Below are positions 48,520 to 62,263 of a stretch of 64,000 bases of DNA, piece after piece. The DNA comes from Antennarius striatus (Eukaryota > Chordata > Actinopteri > Lophiiformes > Antennariidae): assembly GCF_040054535.1 (NCBI RefSeq), contig NC_090779.1, positions 23,428,501 through 23,492,500 on the forward strand. Direction: 5' to 3'. The stretch's first letter is position 1; each line of letters starts with the position of its first letter. The notes below the pieces were generated by a model that saw only the letters and a program-made list of their open reading frames with translations, did no database searches and was not told the origin of the DNA. The position numbers and the translations under genes are program-made.

Positions 48520-48945
48520 TATCCTAAATGTCAAATGAAACGCCCGGGGGCCAAATGTGGCCCGCTGCAACATTTAAAGTGGCCCACGAGAGCATATTTG
48601 GTCAGAGTGTCTAAAAATAAATAGTCAATTGTGCATTGACCAAAAACTACATTTCCCACAATGCAGTACCTAAGCCCATCTTACCATTGACAAAAAAGTT
48701 ACAAAAAGACTTAAAAAGATTTGTCATAACAGAAACAAACATTTTATTTCTGTGCAACTGTAATGTTTGTAACTTTATTAAGTGATAAATTTAGAGTTAT
48801 TTAACATTAAGGGGTTATTGCATTTATGTTACATTACATTGAGTTACATTTACTTACATTTTTTAGTTTCATCTGGCCCTTTGAGGACAGTCATTATACT
48901 GATGTGGCCCTCAGTTGGAAGGAGTCTGACACCCCTGCTGTACGG
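48520..48945 (+). mobile_element. Non-autonomous hAT-type element, copy 1
   Basis: The left part reads 'cgcccgggggccaaatgtgg' and the right end 'gagtctgacacccctgctg', the inverted ends of a fish hAT family whose termini read like 'caggggtgtcaaactc...ggcccgcgggccaaatntggcccg'. The interior is AT-rich without any reading frame, so mobilisation would need a transposase from elsewhere. Confidence 0.7.
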
Positions 48946-49074
48946 CGATGCTACAGATCCCTCACCTGCAGCTGCGTGATGCGTCTGGGCGTACAGTTAG
49001 CCGACAGGCGCTAACTACTAGCGATCGCGGGACAATCGGCTCAGTGTTTTCGCTGCTGGAGCTCCAGGAGTGAA

Positions 49075-49194
<120 letters not shown>

Positions 49195-49639
49195 CCAGAC
49201 GTGCCTCAGCCGGCCTGCATCCCCGCAGGCCCCCCGGGGGCTAAAGGTCATCCTGCTGATGAAGGGGTGGGGTGGGTTAAGTGAAGACGGAGCACGGGAG
49301 TGTTTCGTGTGTGTGTGTGCATGTGTGAGTGTGTGTGTGTGTGTGTGCCTGTGGGAGTCAGTCTGCAGGTGTGTGAGTGGGAGGATTATAGGAGCTGACT
49401 TGCGCGTCAGTCGGTAGCTGGTACGGTGAGAGAAATGATGTGTCAGCAGTGAATACAATGGCCGAGTGTGTTGTACATCTGTTTTTCTATTCTTTACGGT
49501 GCTGTTATGTCATGACTTCATACGGGGGGCTTTATCACTCCCCAGCTGAGTAGAAGTAAATAATAGAAAAGTGGATTTGGCGCCAGCGATCAACTCTAGA
49601 GCAGCGTTTTACCCCATGGTGAGGAGAATGAACGGCTCG

Positions 49640-50062
49640 CATAACGTCTGTCCTCAAAGGGCCAGATGTAACTAATAAATGTAACTAAAAGTAACTCAAT
49701 GTAATCTTAAATAAATGTAACTACTCCTCAATGTTAGGTAACTGAATTCATTACTTACTCAAGTTACAAACATTACAGTTACACAGAAAAAAAATCTGTT
49801 TGTTTGTTTCTCTGTTGTAATATAAATCCTTTTAATTTGTCAGGTTATTTAACCCACAGAACTCCATCAATCAAGGATCAAACTATCCAAGAGAATAAAG
49901 AAAAATAACAACAAACACAAGTTAGGACATTCACTTTGTTCACAACTTTTTTTTCCAGTGTTAAAATGGGCTGACTGCATTGTGGAAAATGCTCTTGCGG
50001 GCCACATTAGATGATGTGGCGGGTCACATTTGGCCCCCGGGCCTTGAGTTTGTCACATGTGC
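49640..50062 (-). mobile_element. Non-autonomous hAT-type element, copy 2 (inverted)
   Basis: It starts with 'tgtcctcaaagggccagatg' and ends with 'acatttggcccccgggcctt', the same family as copy 1 in the opposite direction. Confidence 0.65.
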
Positions 50063-50084
50063 TGAAGAGGCAACAAAATTAAAT

Positions 50085-50395
50085 TAAAAATTAAATGCAA
50101 CAACTCCTTACTGTTAAATATTTATTTCATGATGTTAAATAAATTTATTACTTAATAAAGTTACAAACATTAAAAAAAATATGTTTGTTTCTGTTATAAC
50201 ATAAATCCTTTTGAAGTTTATAATTTTTTTGTCAGTGTTGAAATGAGCTGAATTACTGCATTGTGGGATATGTAGTTTTTTTATGTAGTTCTTTTGACTT
50301 ATTTATTTTTAGACATTCTGACCTTTCATGCTCTCGCGGGTCACATAAAATGATGTGGCGGGCCACATTTGGCCCCCGGGCCTTGTGTTTGATGA
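50085..50395 (-). mobile_element. Non-autonomous hAT-type element, copy 3 (partial, inverted)
   Basis: It repeats the right two-thirds of copy 2, including 'tgatgtggcgggccacattt' and 'ggcccccgggccttg', directly after it. The left end is missing. Confidence 0.65.
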
Positions 50396-50999
50396 CACGT
50401 GTGACTTAAAGCCTTATTCCTCACCTTCCAATCAGAAGCGGCGTTAGCTTCTTCATGAATCTGTGCTGTGTAGGATCTTCTCAGAGAGGGAATCGGATTG
50501 AACAAGCTGGCGATGAGATAATCAATCACCTCTTCTGTGGTGAAAACGTCACGGCTGATCGGTGTAACGCTGACAGATGTAACCTGATTCATACGTGACA
50601 TTGGAATCTTCGTTTGACCCCTTCCCCCCCATGTGCTGACTTTCTCTTTATGACTTCACCATAAATAATTGCCTCTCCGTGCACCTGGAATGACACAAGA
50701 ACGTATTCAAACGTGTGGTAAACAAAGACACTGGTGTGTTAGTCATGCATATATGCTGAGTCCAGAGGCGTAACTCGCATGTGACTGCGTCAAATGTGCG
50801 AAAACTTCCTGCCACCACATGCAATGAACTTCTTCACGCTTGTCATGCTCCACGGCACAAACACACACGAGCACTCATCCAAACCTGAAGACACCTGGCT
50901 GACGTCCAGTCGCTCCGAGCGAGCGCTAAGAAGACAGCTCCTCCAATCAGCTCCCATTATGCGCTCTCTCCGTTGTGATTGCTGTGTCTACACTATCTT

Positions 51000-51001
<2 letters not shown>

Positions 51002-51051
<50 letters not shown>
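51002..51051. repeat. (AC)n microsatellite
   Basis: Uninterrupted AC run. Confidence 0.95.
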
Positions 51052-51055
<4 letters not shown>

Positions 51056-54000
51056 GTGTTGTAATCACACTCGGAGCTCTGTTCCACTTTTAGGGCAGCG
51101 AGCCAGCCATACCTTTTGTCTACGCCGTTACTTTTGCACCACTTTGGCTGGAAAAGCACAGATAACATCTATCACTACGCTGAACAGGGAGAGGGGTGAG
51201 AGGGGTGAGAGGGAGGGGAGGGCAGTCAGAGTGTAAGAGAGGATTTGTAACAAATACAGAGAGAGAGAAAGAGAGACTTGGTGGGAGAAAGAAGATAAAG
51301 TTTGAACCAAGCACGGATCTCTGAGAATGATCAAACAGGAACAGACTGTAACAGAGATTACAAATCCAGATTAGGATCCTCGACTTAATCTCACGATGTG
51401 ACAAAAGCAAACATTAGATTTGCCATTAATGTTAAGAAAAACACCCGAGGAGGAGTTGGTGATCGTCCATCCCTCCATCACGCACAGATGATTCGACTCC
51501 AGTCGCCCCGTTCTTCCTCCCCTTTGACCTGGAATAAGGAGCTAATTATAGGCCGACCTTGATGGAACAGCGACATGGTCATCCGCTGCCCCCCCCCCCC
51601 TTGCAGGGCCCGGTCATTACATAACCATCACTCTGGGTCAAAGGCACCCGCTCAGATCGCCGGGCGCTGATAGCAGGAGGGGAGTGGCCGGGGCGGAATT
51701 TAAAGGAATAGTTTCTGCAACAAAACGCTTACAGTTTATCAATTAATGTCCACAGAGTTGGTTCTTTTTGGGGGGGGTTTTGTTGGTGTGAGAGGATATT
51801 TTGGTGCAGGTCCTGCAGAAAAAAATGAACGATAAAGCTAATAGAAGAAGTGAATAAATGCATTCACCTTAGCTGCAAAGCTTGCAGCAAACTTTAGCTG
51901 AGATAAACACTTTTTTCTAATCATCCATTGGAGGTAACTTTAACTCTCACAAGTGGGTCTCCTATCTGCTGTTTCCTCAGGTGCCTGATAAGAAAAAAAC
52001 TAAAGAGAAAAAAAACTACCAAAAAAAAAAAAAAAAACTTCATTATTTTCGCTACTCCTGGGAAAATCTACCCGATCCTGCAGACTGCAGCAAAATTATT
52101 CCACTATTAGGGTTTATTCCAGTCAGAGCACTCTTAAAGTCAAAATATTTAATATTGCAGAGCCTATTTGAATATCTGAGTTTGGCGTTTGGGTTCTGAC
52201 CTCGTGCATTCATGGCGATGTGAAAACACCTGATTGGTCGCTAGGGTGGTGGTGGGGGCCGATGGTGTGGCAGAGGACGAAGACAGGCAGTTTAAATCGA
52301 CGCCAACGTGAGGAGAATGAGGCGTGTCGTGTGCGTTTGTGTTCGCAGCCGCCCTGAGCGAACCGGCGTGCCGAGTCACCAGAATCTCATCAGTTTCCTG
52401 CTGAGTCGACGTGCGTGTCAGCGGTCTGGAGTCAGATGAAATCACTTAATTTTACAGCCGCTAATCCATTTCCTATTGATGCTAAAATAACCGTGGTGTT
52501 CAAGGAAAGAGGCGGAGCTTCTTTTGTAGATGATGCAATGGAATAGATCTTTTGTCCTGTCGTTTAAAAAGGCGATAGCTGACTCTTTTTGCTTGGAATT
52601 AACTTAAATGTGAGATCTGAAAAAGAAGTGAGATTTGAAATGCCATTCATGCATTTATTTTAATCCACAGCGAGAAATTAAAGGAAGTTGAATCACGCTG
52701 TCCAAAGTCAGACGTTTAATCATTCTCCACGGAGAACAGCAGAGACTCCCCCAGCAGGACTCCTCCAGCCACGTTCCTCCTTCCAGACTGGCATCAGTCT
52801 GCCTCGTAAACCACCGCATGCTGACTAAACTGAAATTAAAGTGGCACAGATCACATGCAGCTCGCCACATCTGTGTGAAGACTCCCCGGCTAAGAGTAGA
52901 CCACTGGAGCCTGAGCGGAGGCCTCCGCAGACGGAGCTGCCCTCGGGGGGGAACGTCCTCCATGTTCCTCCGCAAAAGCAGTAATTTAGTTCCTTTGAGG
53001 TCGACTCATCAGAGGGACTGCAAAGATATTGGACGTGAAGCATCAAAGGACATTTTTAGTCGCTCGGAGTTTTTCCTCTGTGACATGACAGTAAATATTT
53101 CACAACATGTCACAGGAGTAATGGAACCATCTCCTGCTTCTTGAACAGGAGACAAGTTTGTCTGCGTTTGCTTTTCTTTCGACGGCGGTTGTTTGTTTGC
53201 GTGACACATGTGTTCTAGAAGCGATCGCCTTCTACTTTTGCGCGATGGATTTCTGTACGCGAAGGGATTTGTGTGACATGAAAACATTTGTTTTGCATTA
53301 AGCGGACGTTAAAACGGCAGTTTTAAACTGTTGCCATCACTCAACCTTTGCCCCCCCCCCCACTCATTAAAATCATTTGCTGAATTTGGGCTGTAAAAGC
53401 AAATGCAGCAATTGTTGGCATGAGGCTTCAATTAGAGTTACGACCAGAGGTGGGGGCTTTGTTGGGGATTTTTTTTTTTACAGAACACTCCCTCCCTTCT
53501 TTCTTGCATGCACTTGAGCTGAAATGTGTTGCAATATTTCTGATGATTCATTTTTGGCCTCAAACCCCTGGGTTCATCTGTGAAAGAGAAAGCAGAAATG
53601 GGATTACTCTGCTTCCACTGTCACAGTCACATGATGCATCATGTGACCGCTGGACAGTGAAAACCTGCCTTTATATGGATCACGTTGTTGTCATTACGAG
53701 TTTGATAGTTACTCTAGAAAAATATGTATATTGTAAAAATGTTTTGTCTTGCATAATTTTTCAGACCAAAAAGATTAAAAATTTACTTTTGAACTTGAAT
53801 GTCTAGAATTTTTATTTTCTCATCAGATATTAAAAAAATATCCGAAAGCATCGTTGTAAAAAAACATGAGCAGCGTTGTGACAAAGAATGGAAAAAGTGT
53901 TCCATGTTAATTTTAACCGCAAGCGAAGCCAGTACATCTGAAAAATATCTGTCGGCAATACCGTATATCTGGTGTGACGCTCTATACAGTTCAAAACATC

Positions 54001-54195
54001 TCGGTTAGAATTAAGAGCAGCTGTATCACCTGAGGCCCTGCAGGAATAAACACAGTCCCAGACTCCTCCTCTGGGGTAGCAAATCAGAGCCACCATGTGC
54101 AACGGAGCCGTAGAGCGACTGAAGAAGAGGAGGAAGGAGCCGCGGAGACGAAAGTGACAGGAGAGTAATGAGGGAGTCAAGACGGAGCAAGATAA

Positions 54196-54362
54196 AGCTC
54201 TGCATTTAATCTGGATATCCAAACACAGACGGCTCAGCTAATAGCCCGACGCTACAAACATGAGGTTTATTGCATGAGCTGAGTTTGCAGCGTTTGCCCC
54301 TAATGGGCTTTTGTTCATAAATCAGATGCACACAAGATTAATGGCACGATAAATTTGCAGGG
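54196..54362. promoter_or_regulatory. Candidate non-coding regulatory block
   Basis: Within 170 bases lie 'tttattgcatg', 'taatggg', 'ttcataaatc', 'agattaatgg' and 'ataaatttgcag', a density of homeodomain, POU and Otx-like (GATTA) words typical of developmental enhancers. No frame is open through it. This is inference from motif content alone. Confidence 0.25.
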
Positions 54363-54842
54363 AGAGAAGTTGGAACGACTGGTGGCTTGGAGTCAATTTG
54401 TATTTTAAGTTGTCCACATTTTGATTCACTTTGTGCCGAATGAGGAAAAATACTCATACGTTGACCTGTTGAGCACTAATTTTATTCATCGACTCGGTCG
54501 CGGAGCCAGAATACCACAGGGGTTTCAACGGGTCACCGAAAATCTCCGGAGCCAAGATATGTAAATGTTTATGGATGAGTTTACTGCTGGCAGATTTAAG
54601 ACTTCATCAGAAACCTAACAGTTATTTTTACATGTGAGGTTAGCTGGAAAGTTTCAGAAACATTTGGCGACGTTGCCCAAACACTGAGGTTACACAATAA
54701 CAAGATGTGAAAATGTAGGAAGCACAAAAAGTCCATTCTGATCAATCGATGGATCAATTCTCAGCTAAGACAAGGTGTTTGACCCATTTATTCACAGTCT
54801 TTTAAGAAAAGGGATTGAAGGGTAGATTAAAGAGAAGATAAA

Positions 54843-54895
54843 GCCTGCAGTTGTTAGCTTAGCTTAGCATAGTTTAGCAGAAAAGGCTGGATGTG
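54843..54895. mobile_element. Fragment of 'ttagcttagcttagcata' fish repeat
   Basis: 'gttagcttagcttagcatag' is a motif met repeatedly in fish intergenic DNA as part of a short interspersed repeat. Only this core is preserved. Confidence 0.4.
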
Positions 54896-55437
54896 GGCCA
54901 TAAAGCCACCATCCTTCCGTTCTTCTCTTTGGCTCCTTTTTCATGTTGGCTCTACTTCAGAATCCCCTCGTCTGATCCCTTAAAAATAAAGTGATAAAAT
55001 GATATTCCCAACTATTTCTTGGCCAAAAACTAAAGGAACTTAAGTTCAATCATGAGGGAGTAATAAGAGGAACAAACACTGAGTGAATTTGAAGTCAGAT
55101 TAAATTTGTTACTAGAGGAAATAGATTACGGACCGTTGGATCAGGTCCTTCTGTTTCCGGAGCTGAGACTCTGGTGGTCATGAAGGATGGAGATCTATGG
55201 TGGAACAAGACTTCCACAGATCTGTGACATCACTTCCTTCGACAAATCACCATCAGTCATTACTAGCTTTTTAAATCACTTTTATTGTTGACATGAACTT
55301 ACCAATATAAAGGATATTTAACTTCTGTTTCTTCTTGTCTTTATGCTTGTGTTACCACTTATTCTTTATCTTTATCTTAACTAAGCATTGTTTTAGATGG
55401 TGTCCATAAATCTCTCCATCCTTGACTCTTGTTCTAT

Positions 55438-55488
55438 CAGCTACCTGTGAAAGGTGCTGTATGAATAAAGTTTGATTGATTTATTCTT
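55438..55488 (+). mobile_element. 3' tail of a fish LINE or its SINE partner
   Basis: 'tgaaaggtgctgtatgaata' followed by 'aagtttgattgattt' is the usual tail of a fish L2/SINE-type element (a 'gtgctatataaataaa' core followed by short TTGA/ATTG repeats). Upstream body sequence is too decayed to name. Confidence 0.5.
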
Positions 55489-58400
55489 ACGTACATTTAT
55501 ATAGAGGAACAATATAAGAAAAAGCCCTGCTATAAATGAAAAAGCTCTAACGCATAAAGACTGTAGCAGCAATTCCTCCACAGACAGAGGAAACTTAGGT
55601 CAACTACTGTAGACACAGGTGAAGTCAATCTGGGAGGGACCTGGCTTCCCTGTGATGTCACACTGCTGCACCTCAGTACAGCCAATCAGAGTAGAATACA
55701 GAACCAAACGTCTTAATTTTTAAAAGAATTCAGAAGAAAACAAGACTGTAATTCGCAAAACATGGGTTCAGAGAGAAGGGGGAAAAAAAAGATTAAATCA
55801 GTAATACATCTCAGGCTTTCCCCCCTTGTGTGCATAAAACACAGGTTATGAACTCTGTTTTCAAATGAATGAACTTGAGACACATGTCATCCACCGTCAG
55901 TGAGGTTTCCTGTTCAAGAAAACAGGAAGAAATAAGACATGAATGCCTGGTTTTTGAAGAAGATAAATCCACCTTGACTTTTTCATTGTCTGGCTGTTGG
56001 AGTTATGGAAGGAAAACAGAAGAAATCAGGACTGATGAGCCCAAAACAGGAAACAGGCTGAGAAGGAACAGATTACAGGCGATTTGTGGTGATTGAAGAA
56101 TGTAGATGTGGACAAGGAAAATCAAGGTAATGATCTTCGAAACCTGTAGAGGAAGAATAAAAGTGACCGAACTAGTTTTGCAGAGGGACTTTTTGATTCT
56201 TGGCTGATGGGGAAAACCTCGGCCGTGAGTCACTACTGTCCTGTCTTTAACAGTCAACGTTTGTTTGACTGAACATAAATCATCAAAGCAAAATGTGGTT
56301 TTACCAGAAATCTAAGGTGAACAATGAAGAAACAATCCAGACAAAGCTGCTTGAAAACAAGTCTGATCGCAAAAAAACTGTCTCCGTTCACTCGCGTCTC
56401 AAACAGGAATCTGATCTTCAAGGTTTTCTCACGGTATTCACACTTACTTGACATCTGTCCAACGTGGTTCAATCCAGATCTGGGATCATTCATACATGCA
56501 GGTGGACGAATGCTTTCTGGTGTGACCCCTGATTTAAAGTGGGGTGGGTGGATCCTGCTTTCTGAAATCTCTGACAAACCTCACAGAACTTCTAACAATG
56601 AACGAGTCATCGATGGTGGAGGAAGTAGTTAGATGCTCAATGGTGGGTGTCACCCCACTCCCTCGGGGGGTGACGGTTGGAGGAAGAGAGGTGACCCGGT
56701 CTGTCCAGTCTGGGCTGGGCCCTGGGCGGGTCTCAGATATGAGCTCCTACCTCGGCCATGTATTGGGCTGTCTCTCTTTGGGTTGTCCCTGGGGTGGATG
56801 GACTTGGACCTTGCATACCCGGTGAGGTCAAGGGGTGTTGCTTTAGCGTCCCTGTTCCTGCCCCCTCCATCATTATCATAAGTCAACATAAAATCATCTG
56901 ACAGAGGTGGGAATTGATTATTGTTTTACTACATTAGCTGGTCCTGAAGTTAAGAATGATTCCAGGACAAGTAAACAGAGACAGCAGGAGTGAAAGTAAA
57001 CAACACATTCATCGATCATGTTTTGAAAGAATATACTCTTAGTGTCTTATTACCGATGGAGGGACAGAGCGATGCTTGTATTAAAACCACAGGGAATCTG
57101 TTCTGTTTTAATTAAGAGCCCAGTGGGAGGGTTTTCTACGGACACAGAAACGACAATAGCAGTAGTAGAAGTTCTAATAACTCTGGAGCAGCAGGATTCT
57201 CCAGTGAGGAGTCAAGAGGGCCACGCCCCCCCCCCCCACGTTGATACACCAGCATACATACTGGTCGGCTGAGCTGGAGGAGCGTTCCTCTGTCTTTTGT
57301 CATCAACATTTCCTGAGGCAGAAACTGTAAAAAGTTTGAACAAAAGAATTTCGCTCCTGGTGAAACGTTTTACTCTGGTGTTCTTTACTTCTCCTATACT
57401 GTAATTGATATTTTTTTGCGTATCAGTGCTTTTTGTTTGACATTGTCATCCAAGGCAGTTACAGATGAAGTTGTCGGTTGACTACTATCGGTCTATTAGT
57501 AACTCCTGATGTCTGTTTCTACAAGGATCTATGATGAATACATAGATCTCCCTTTGACAGCGATCTGATTCCTTCATCTATGCGGAAATTTCTAGATGTG
57601 ATTGATGTGTTTGCTGTCACTAAAAATCCCTCGCATGACATCAAAGTCAGAGGAGGCACCTGGGGTCTAGGTGTTAACCTTCATATGCGCATTGATGCTA
57701 ATGAAGTTTGTGACAGATGACAGCAAAGATGACAGGTAGACCTGCCGTCTTCATCATGTGAAGAAGGTCTGAGGTGTTTCCCTTTTTGATTGAAGAATAT
57801 GGACTACCACCACCTGCTGGTTTGGAGTCATATCCGCTAAAACAGATGTAAAACACCATATGCTAGTTGGCTCTTGTTTGGTAGCATGTTTGGGTTCAAC
57901 TTTTTTGCCCTGCCACAGGTGACATGAGGCAATGAGAGCTGTTTGGTTTTTTATTTAGCGTGGAATTAACATTTAAATACATCAACAGACTTTAGCTCAG
58001 ATAAGTCCAACCGCCATCCAGTGATGTCACCTACAGGTGAAAGTGACACTGTTGTTTCTGCCATCTCCTTCTTTTCTTCCTCCCCTACCATTACATAATC
58101 CCATCGGAATAAAGAGCAGCAGATACGTACCTGCCTTCTCTTTTCACCAAACATGGTGGCTCTATATCCCTTACCTGTGCTGAATGGTACTTAGTGCAGC
58201 AGCTTCTATTGTATCTGCAGATACAGAGAAGGAGGCCCGGGCCCCCTTGGTGATCCAGTGTCCTGCAGTCTCGGGTTTCCTTCAGGGAACCCCTGGTATC
58301 ATTCCGTTTAGCCAACATTATGTGTGACTTCCTGTCTGTGGCGCAGATTTGACTGGAGGACCTCTCTGGGGATGCCGTTACAATTGTCCTCCTCTTGAGT

Positions 58401-61400
58401 TTCTCCTTCTCTTTTTGTTTGACTGTTCAGTTTTAACAAGGAGCTGGAAAGAATAAGGTCTAACGTTGGAACCTATTGCATTAGAGGAGGTTCAATATAG
58501 CATGACTGGAGTCTTTCTACTACAAATATTGAGCAATATGGCAGCACAACAAATGCTGCATATAACACAGCATCATCTGTGTATATACAGTAGATACATA
58601 CACATACACACTACTAAAGTACGTAGTGCTATGTATATCTGGAAACAACAAGGACAAAACAATCACTCACCTTCCCTTCCTGGTCCCATCTCCTGCTACG
58701 TTACAACTTTTTGTTAGCTGCTAACTGCTACCAACTAGTTTTTTAAACCTCTGACCTGTGGGTTTCAAACTTTGTCAATTCTCAATGTTCACACATTTTC
58801 ATCGATGATTCACTTTTTTGTTTTCTGGCCCAAAGGTGCATCTTCCTCATACCGAGTGCATGCTAACGCTTTAAGTTTGGAGGCGACCATCACCTTTTAA
58901 AGGGTGTAAATAGTGTGTTTTTCAAGACGCATGACGCCTTTTCATGATTATTTAATTATGATTAATGTCTCAAGCTGTTTCCTTTAGAGATAAAACCTTT
59001 TTCAAACCCCTTCTACCATTGACAGCACAGCCTTTATATAGCATGTTTATACATTTCTTCATCAGTTAAATGCACAGCATTGACTTTTGTCCTAGCATTG
59101 GTAAATCAATACCGGTTTTCAAATTTCAAATTCGGGTCAAAGTCCTTTCTGTCCTGCTAATTTTGCTTAAAAAAGGTTGTCATGTTTTTCTTCAACCGGA
59201 GAAAGCCGGGTTCATCCTCATGGGACTCTGGTAAAAGGTGAAACCTGAGACGATCTCTAGTTAGTGTAGCACAGGTTAAAGCATCCTCCTTTCAGAGGCG
59301 GGCGGGGGGCGGGGTGGGGGGACGAATGGGTTCCCACCGGCAGAGAGAGGTCAGCTCTCCTGGGACGGGTTTCTCTCAGACTGAGGTGTGCTAGAAAAGA
59401 GGTCTTTACTCAGGACTAGAATGAAGAAAAGGCTCCCACCCATCACCTTGCAATTTCACATGCACACACAAACACACACTGCATTAATGGCTCGACCCCC
59501 TCCCACCACCCTCCTCTGCCCGCCGCCCTTTGTTTCCGAAGCGCAGATCACTTTCCTCCTGCTCCGTCGGAGACCAGCAGGCGAGCCTTTCCCTCATACA
59601 CCTATCAAAATGCTGAGGAATACCCGAGCCACCTTTTCATATACGTTGTGTTGGAGTCGTGTTGCGTATGGAGGAAGGCCTGCGCTCTCACGCAGGAGCA
59701 GCAGCTGCAGTTTGCATGGTTTTAACTTCACATAGTCGTACATTTGATCCTAACAAGTTGCACAAAAGAGGATTTTCTTCCATGTTTGCACCTCTATATG
59801 AAACGCATTTTAACAGTGTCGAAAAAATTGATCTTCTCCAAGACCAGTCATCTTCTCCAAGACCAGTCAATTGTAACCATCACATTTCCGCTTAACCGCA
59901 TTGCCAGTTTGTATTATAACTTTTTAGCTGACTGTGTGTTTTGTTGCTGTACATAAATCTATATTTAATTATATTATTTTACATCAGCCATGAACTTTTC
60001 GACCCGGGATTTCCCATCAGCTGAACACTGAAATCCCTTGTGTGGTTTTAACCTTGTGCTTCGCTGCATTTGACAAACCCATGCACGCTACGCTGTTGTT
60101 CTCCGAGGGTTTGGCCGACGGCCTTGAATTTGCGTTACTGTACATGTTTTTGTTTTGTTTTTTTCTTAGATGATGAGGCAATAAATCGTGTTGATTCTGC
60201 ACAAGCCTGGAAGTGGTTCAAACTTGTCCGAAACACGGGACCGCTAGTTTTTCGGTTTGCTCCGTTGAGCATTACTCATTTCCTTTATAATCTTGCTTCA
60301 TCTATTATTTGTTTTCATATAGATCCCTATTTCTTCCAGAACTCAAATCAATCACAGTCATCAATACCGATGGCAAGACCCAGAGGTACCATCAGGTTTT
60401 CAGCTTTTCAGGAGTTTTGGATCAGGAATGTTTCCAGTTTGAACTGACAGGTTGAAGATAATTTCCCTTTTGAGCTTTAATCGGGTTAATTTAAGGTAAC
60501 CAGACTAATTAGATGCTGAAGTAATTTGGGATCAAGTCAAGTTAGAACAGATCCAGTTTTGGCTCAAGTGGGAATAATTCTGACATTTATATGACAGCAA
60601 GTAATCCATTAATCAGATTTATGTTCTTATTGAAATAGGGTGCTCCTGAATGTAAAGTCAGTTTATATATGATCTGAAAGCTGATTGTGTCCGTGCCGTG
60701 AATTATTTGTCACTGCGAGCCTTTTGAAAGTAATCTGTTACTCTTGAAGCTCTTGTGTAATCCAGTCCTGCTGTTGACCCCGGCTGCTCCTTTCCCTGAC
60801 CTTTCATTCTGAGCAGATAATCCCTCCATCCTCAGATGTGTGTGATGTTTTGAGTGTGTGACGAACCCCTGATCCGCCTGGGTGACGGATTCTGTGACAA
60901 ACACGCCGCCTCACACCAGCATCTGACTCGACACGACCGTTTCAGTCTTCACGATGGTATGAATGGATGAAAGAACATCTCGTCTGACCACTGGACTCTT
61001 CCTGAAGCGCTGCTATTGGCTGTATTTTAAGGCGGGACTTGTTTCTACAGTCTCTGAGGATTTCATGCAACCCGAGCGTTCATATCCACATCTCCCTCAG
61101 ATGGAATCAGGAGTTGACTGGAGAAGGTTATCCAGTGGCTTGGTAGAGCAGAAATTAGAGCATGAAAGAAGTGTTTTAACGTTTTTATATTTGTATAATT
61201 CCGGTTTAATTCCAAAACTAGGTATTTTTGTTTCTAAATTTGCTCAATGATTTAAAGGACTCTCAGAGAACGCACACCTCCGCCAAGTCCACGATAGTGA
61301 AAAATCCCAGGACAGGTGATCAGGACCTGTTAGTCACACTCGGGTTCATCTTTGATGGATTTGTCATGCAAATCCAGCCATTATGTTTTGCCTAATCCTG

Positions 61401-62174
61401 CTTCCAAACAGTCAACCCCAGTTAATCAACAAGCAAACGGATTCAGGTAGAAAAACAAACAGCAGATTTACATAAAGCTTGATTTATGCGTGGAAACGAC
61501 TCTTAACTCAGACTGTAGCAGAATCCTAAAGCTGGGGTACCGTCTATTACTGGACTGCAGATTAAGCCTGTGTAAATAATAGAGGCTTGAATACTTATAA
61601 ATTAAAGAAGTGCTTTGCTTCGGTCGGGTGTCGAGCGAGGGAGGGAGGGGGAGTCGCATGCAGCGTGAACTCGGCTAAAGCCAAAGGTCGAAGCCCGTTT
61701 CTCTGCCTGATGTAAAGATACAGCTGCACGGCGTTTCTAAAATCTTGAACATGCTAGTTCAGAAGAAACGCAAACATAAAGCATGTGTCTGGATTATATG
61801 AGGAGGAGGAAACTGCCTCCAATTTTATGGTATGTTTGTCTTTTTTTGTACTTGACAATTTATGCTGATGTGTGTTAGCAGGAGCATAAATGTTTGTCAC
61901 TGTCTTTGTCTGTTTATAACAGACCGAACGGGGGAGGGATGTGTCTCTGAGGAGGAGGGGTGGGGTGGATGAAATGTGATCCCATTAAGTAGCACCCCCG
62001 GCCTCCATCTCCCTCCATAGCCCCAAGGCCATTATAACTCTTTGCTTGCCACCCCCACCACCCCCACCCCCTCCTTCAACCATCCTTCTCTCCAAGTTTG
62101 GACACCTGCCAGGTCCCACAGTCATTATCCTAATGAGCACTGACAGCCTAAAGTCAGTGTGGCTACGGCCCCAC

Positions 62175-62175
<1 letters not shown>

Positions 62176-62263
<88 letters not shown>
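62176..62263. repeat. (CA)n followed by (TA)n
   Basis: About 72 bases of CA units pass directly into a short TA run. Confidence 0.95.

Larger units (their letters stand above)
50400..62165. other. Gene-free region, 50.4-62.2 kb
   Basis: Many short open frames exist on both strands, but none carries a recognisable domain and none joins to a neighbour convincingly. Some minus-strand frames end at splice-donor-like sites (near 50424, 56457 and 58187). The stretch 54196-54362 is a dense set of homeodomain and POU-like motifs. The rest is ordinary unique sequence with a few interspersed-repeat scraps. Confidence 0.4.

Noticed and set aside
52370..52410. miR-210-like string 'cgtgcgtgtcagcgg'
   Set aside because: miR-210 lies on 11p15.5 in human, so I looked, but the match misses two bases of the conserved core and no hairpin arm is apparent.
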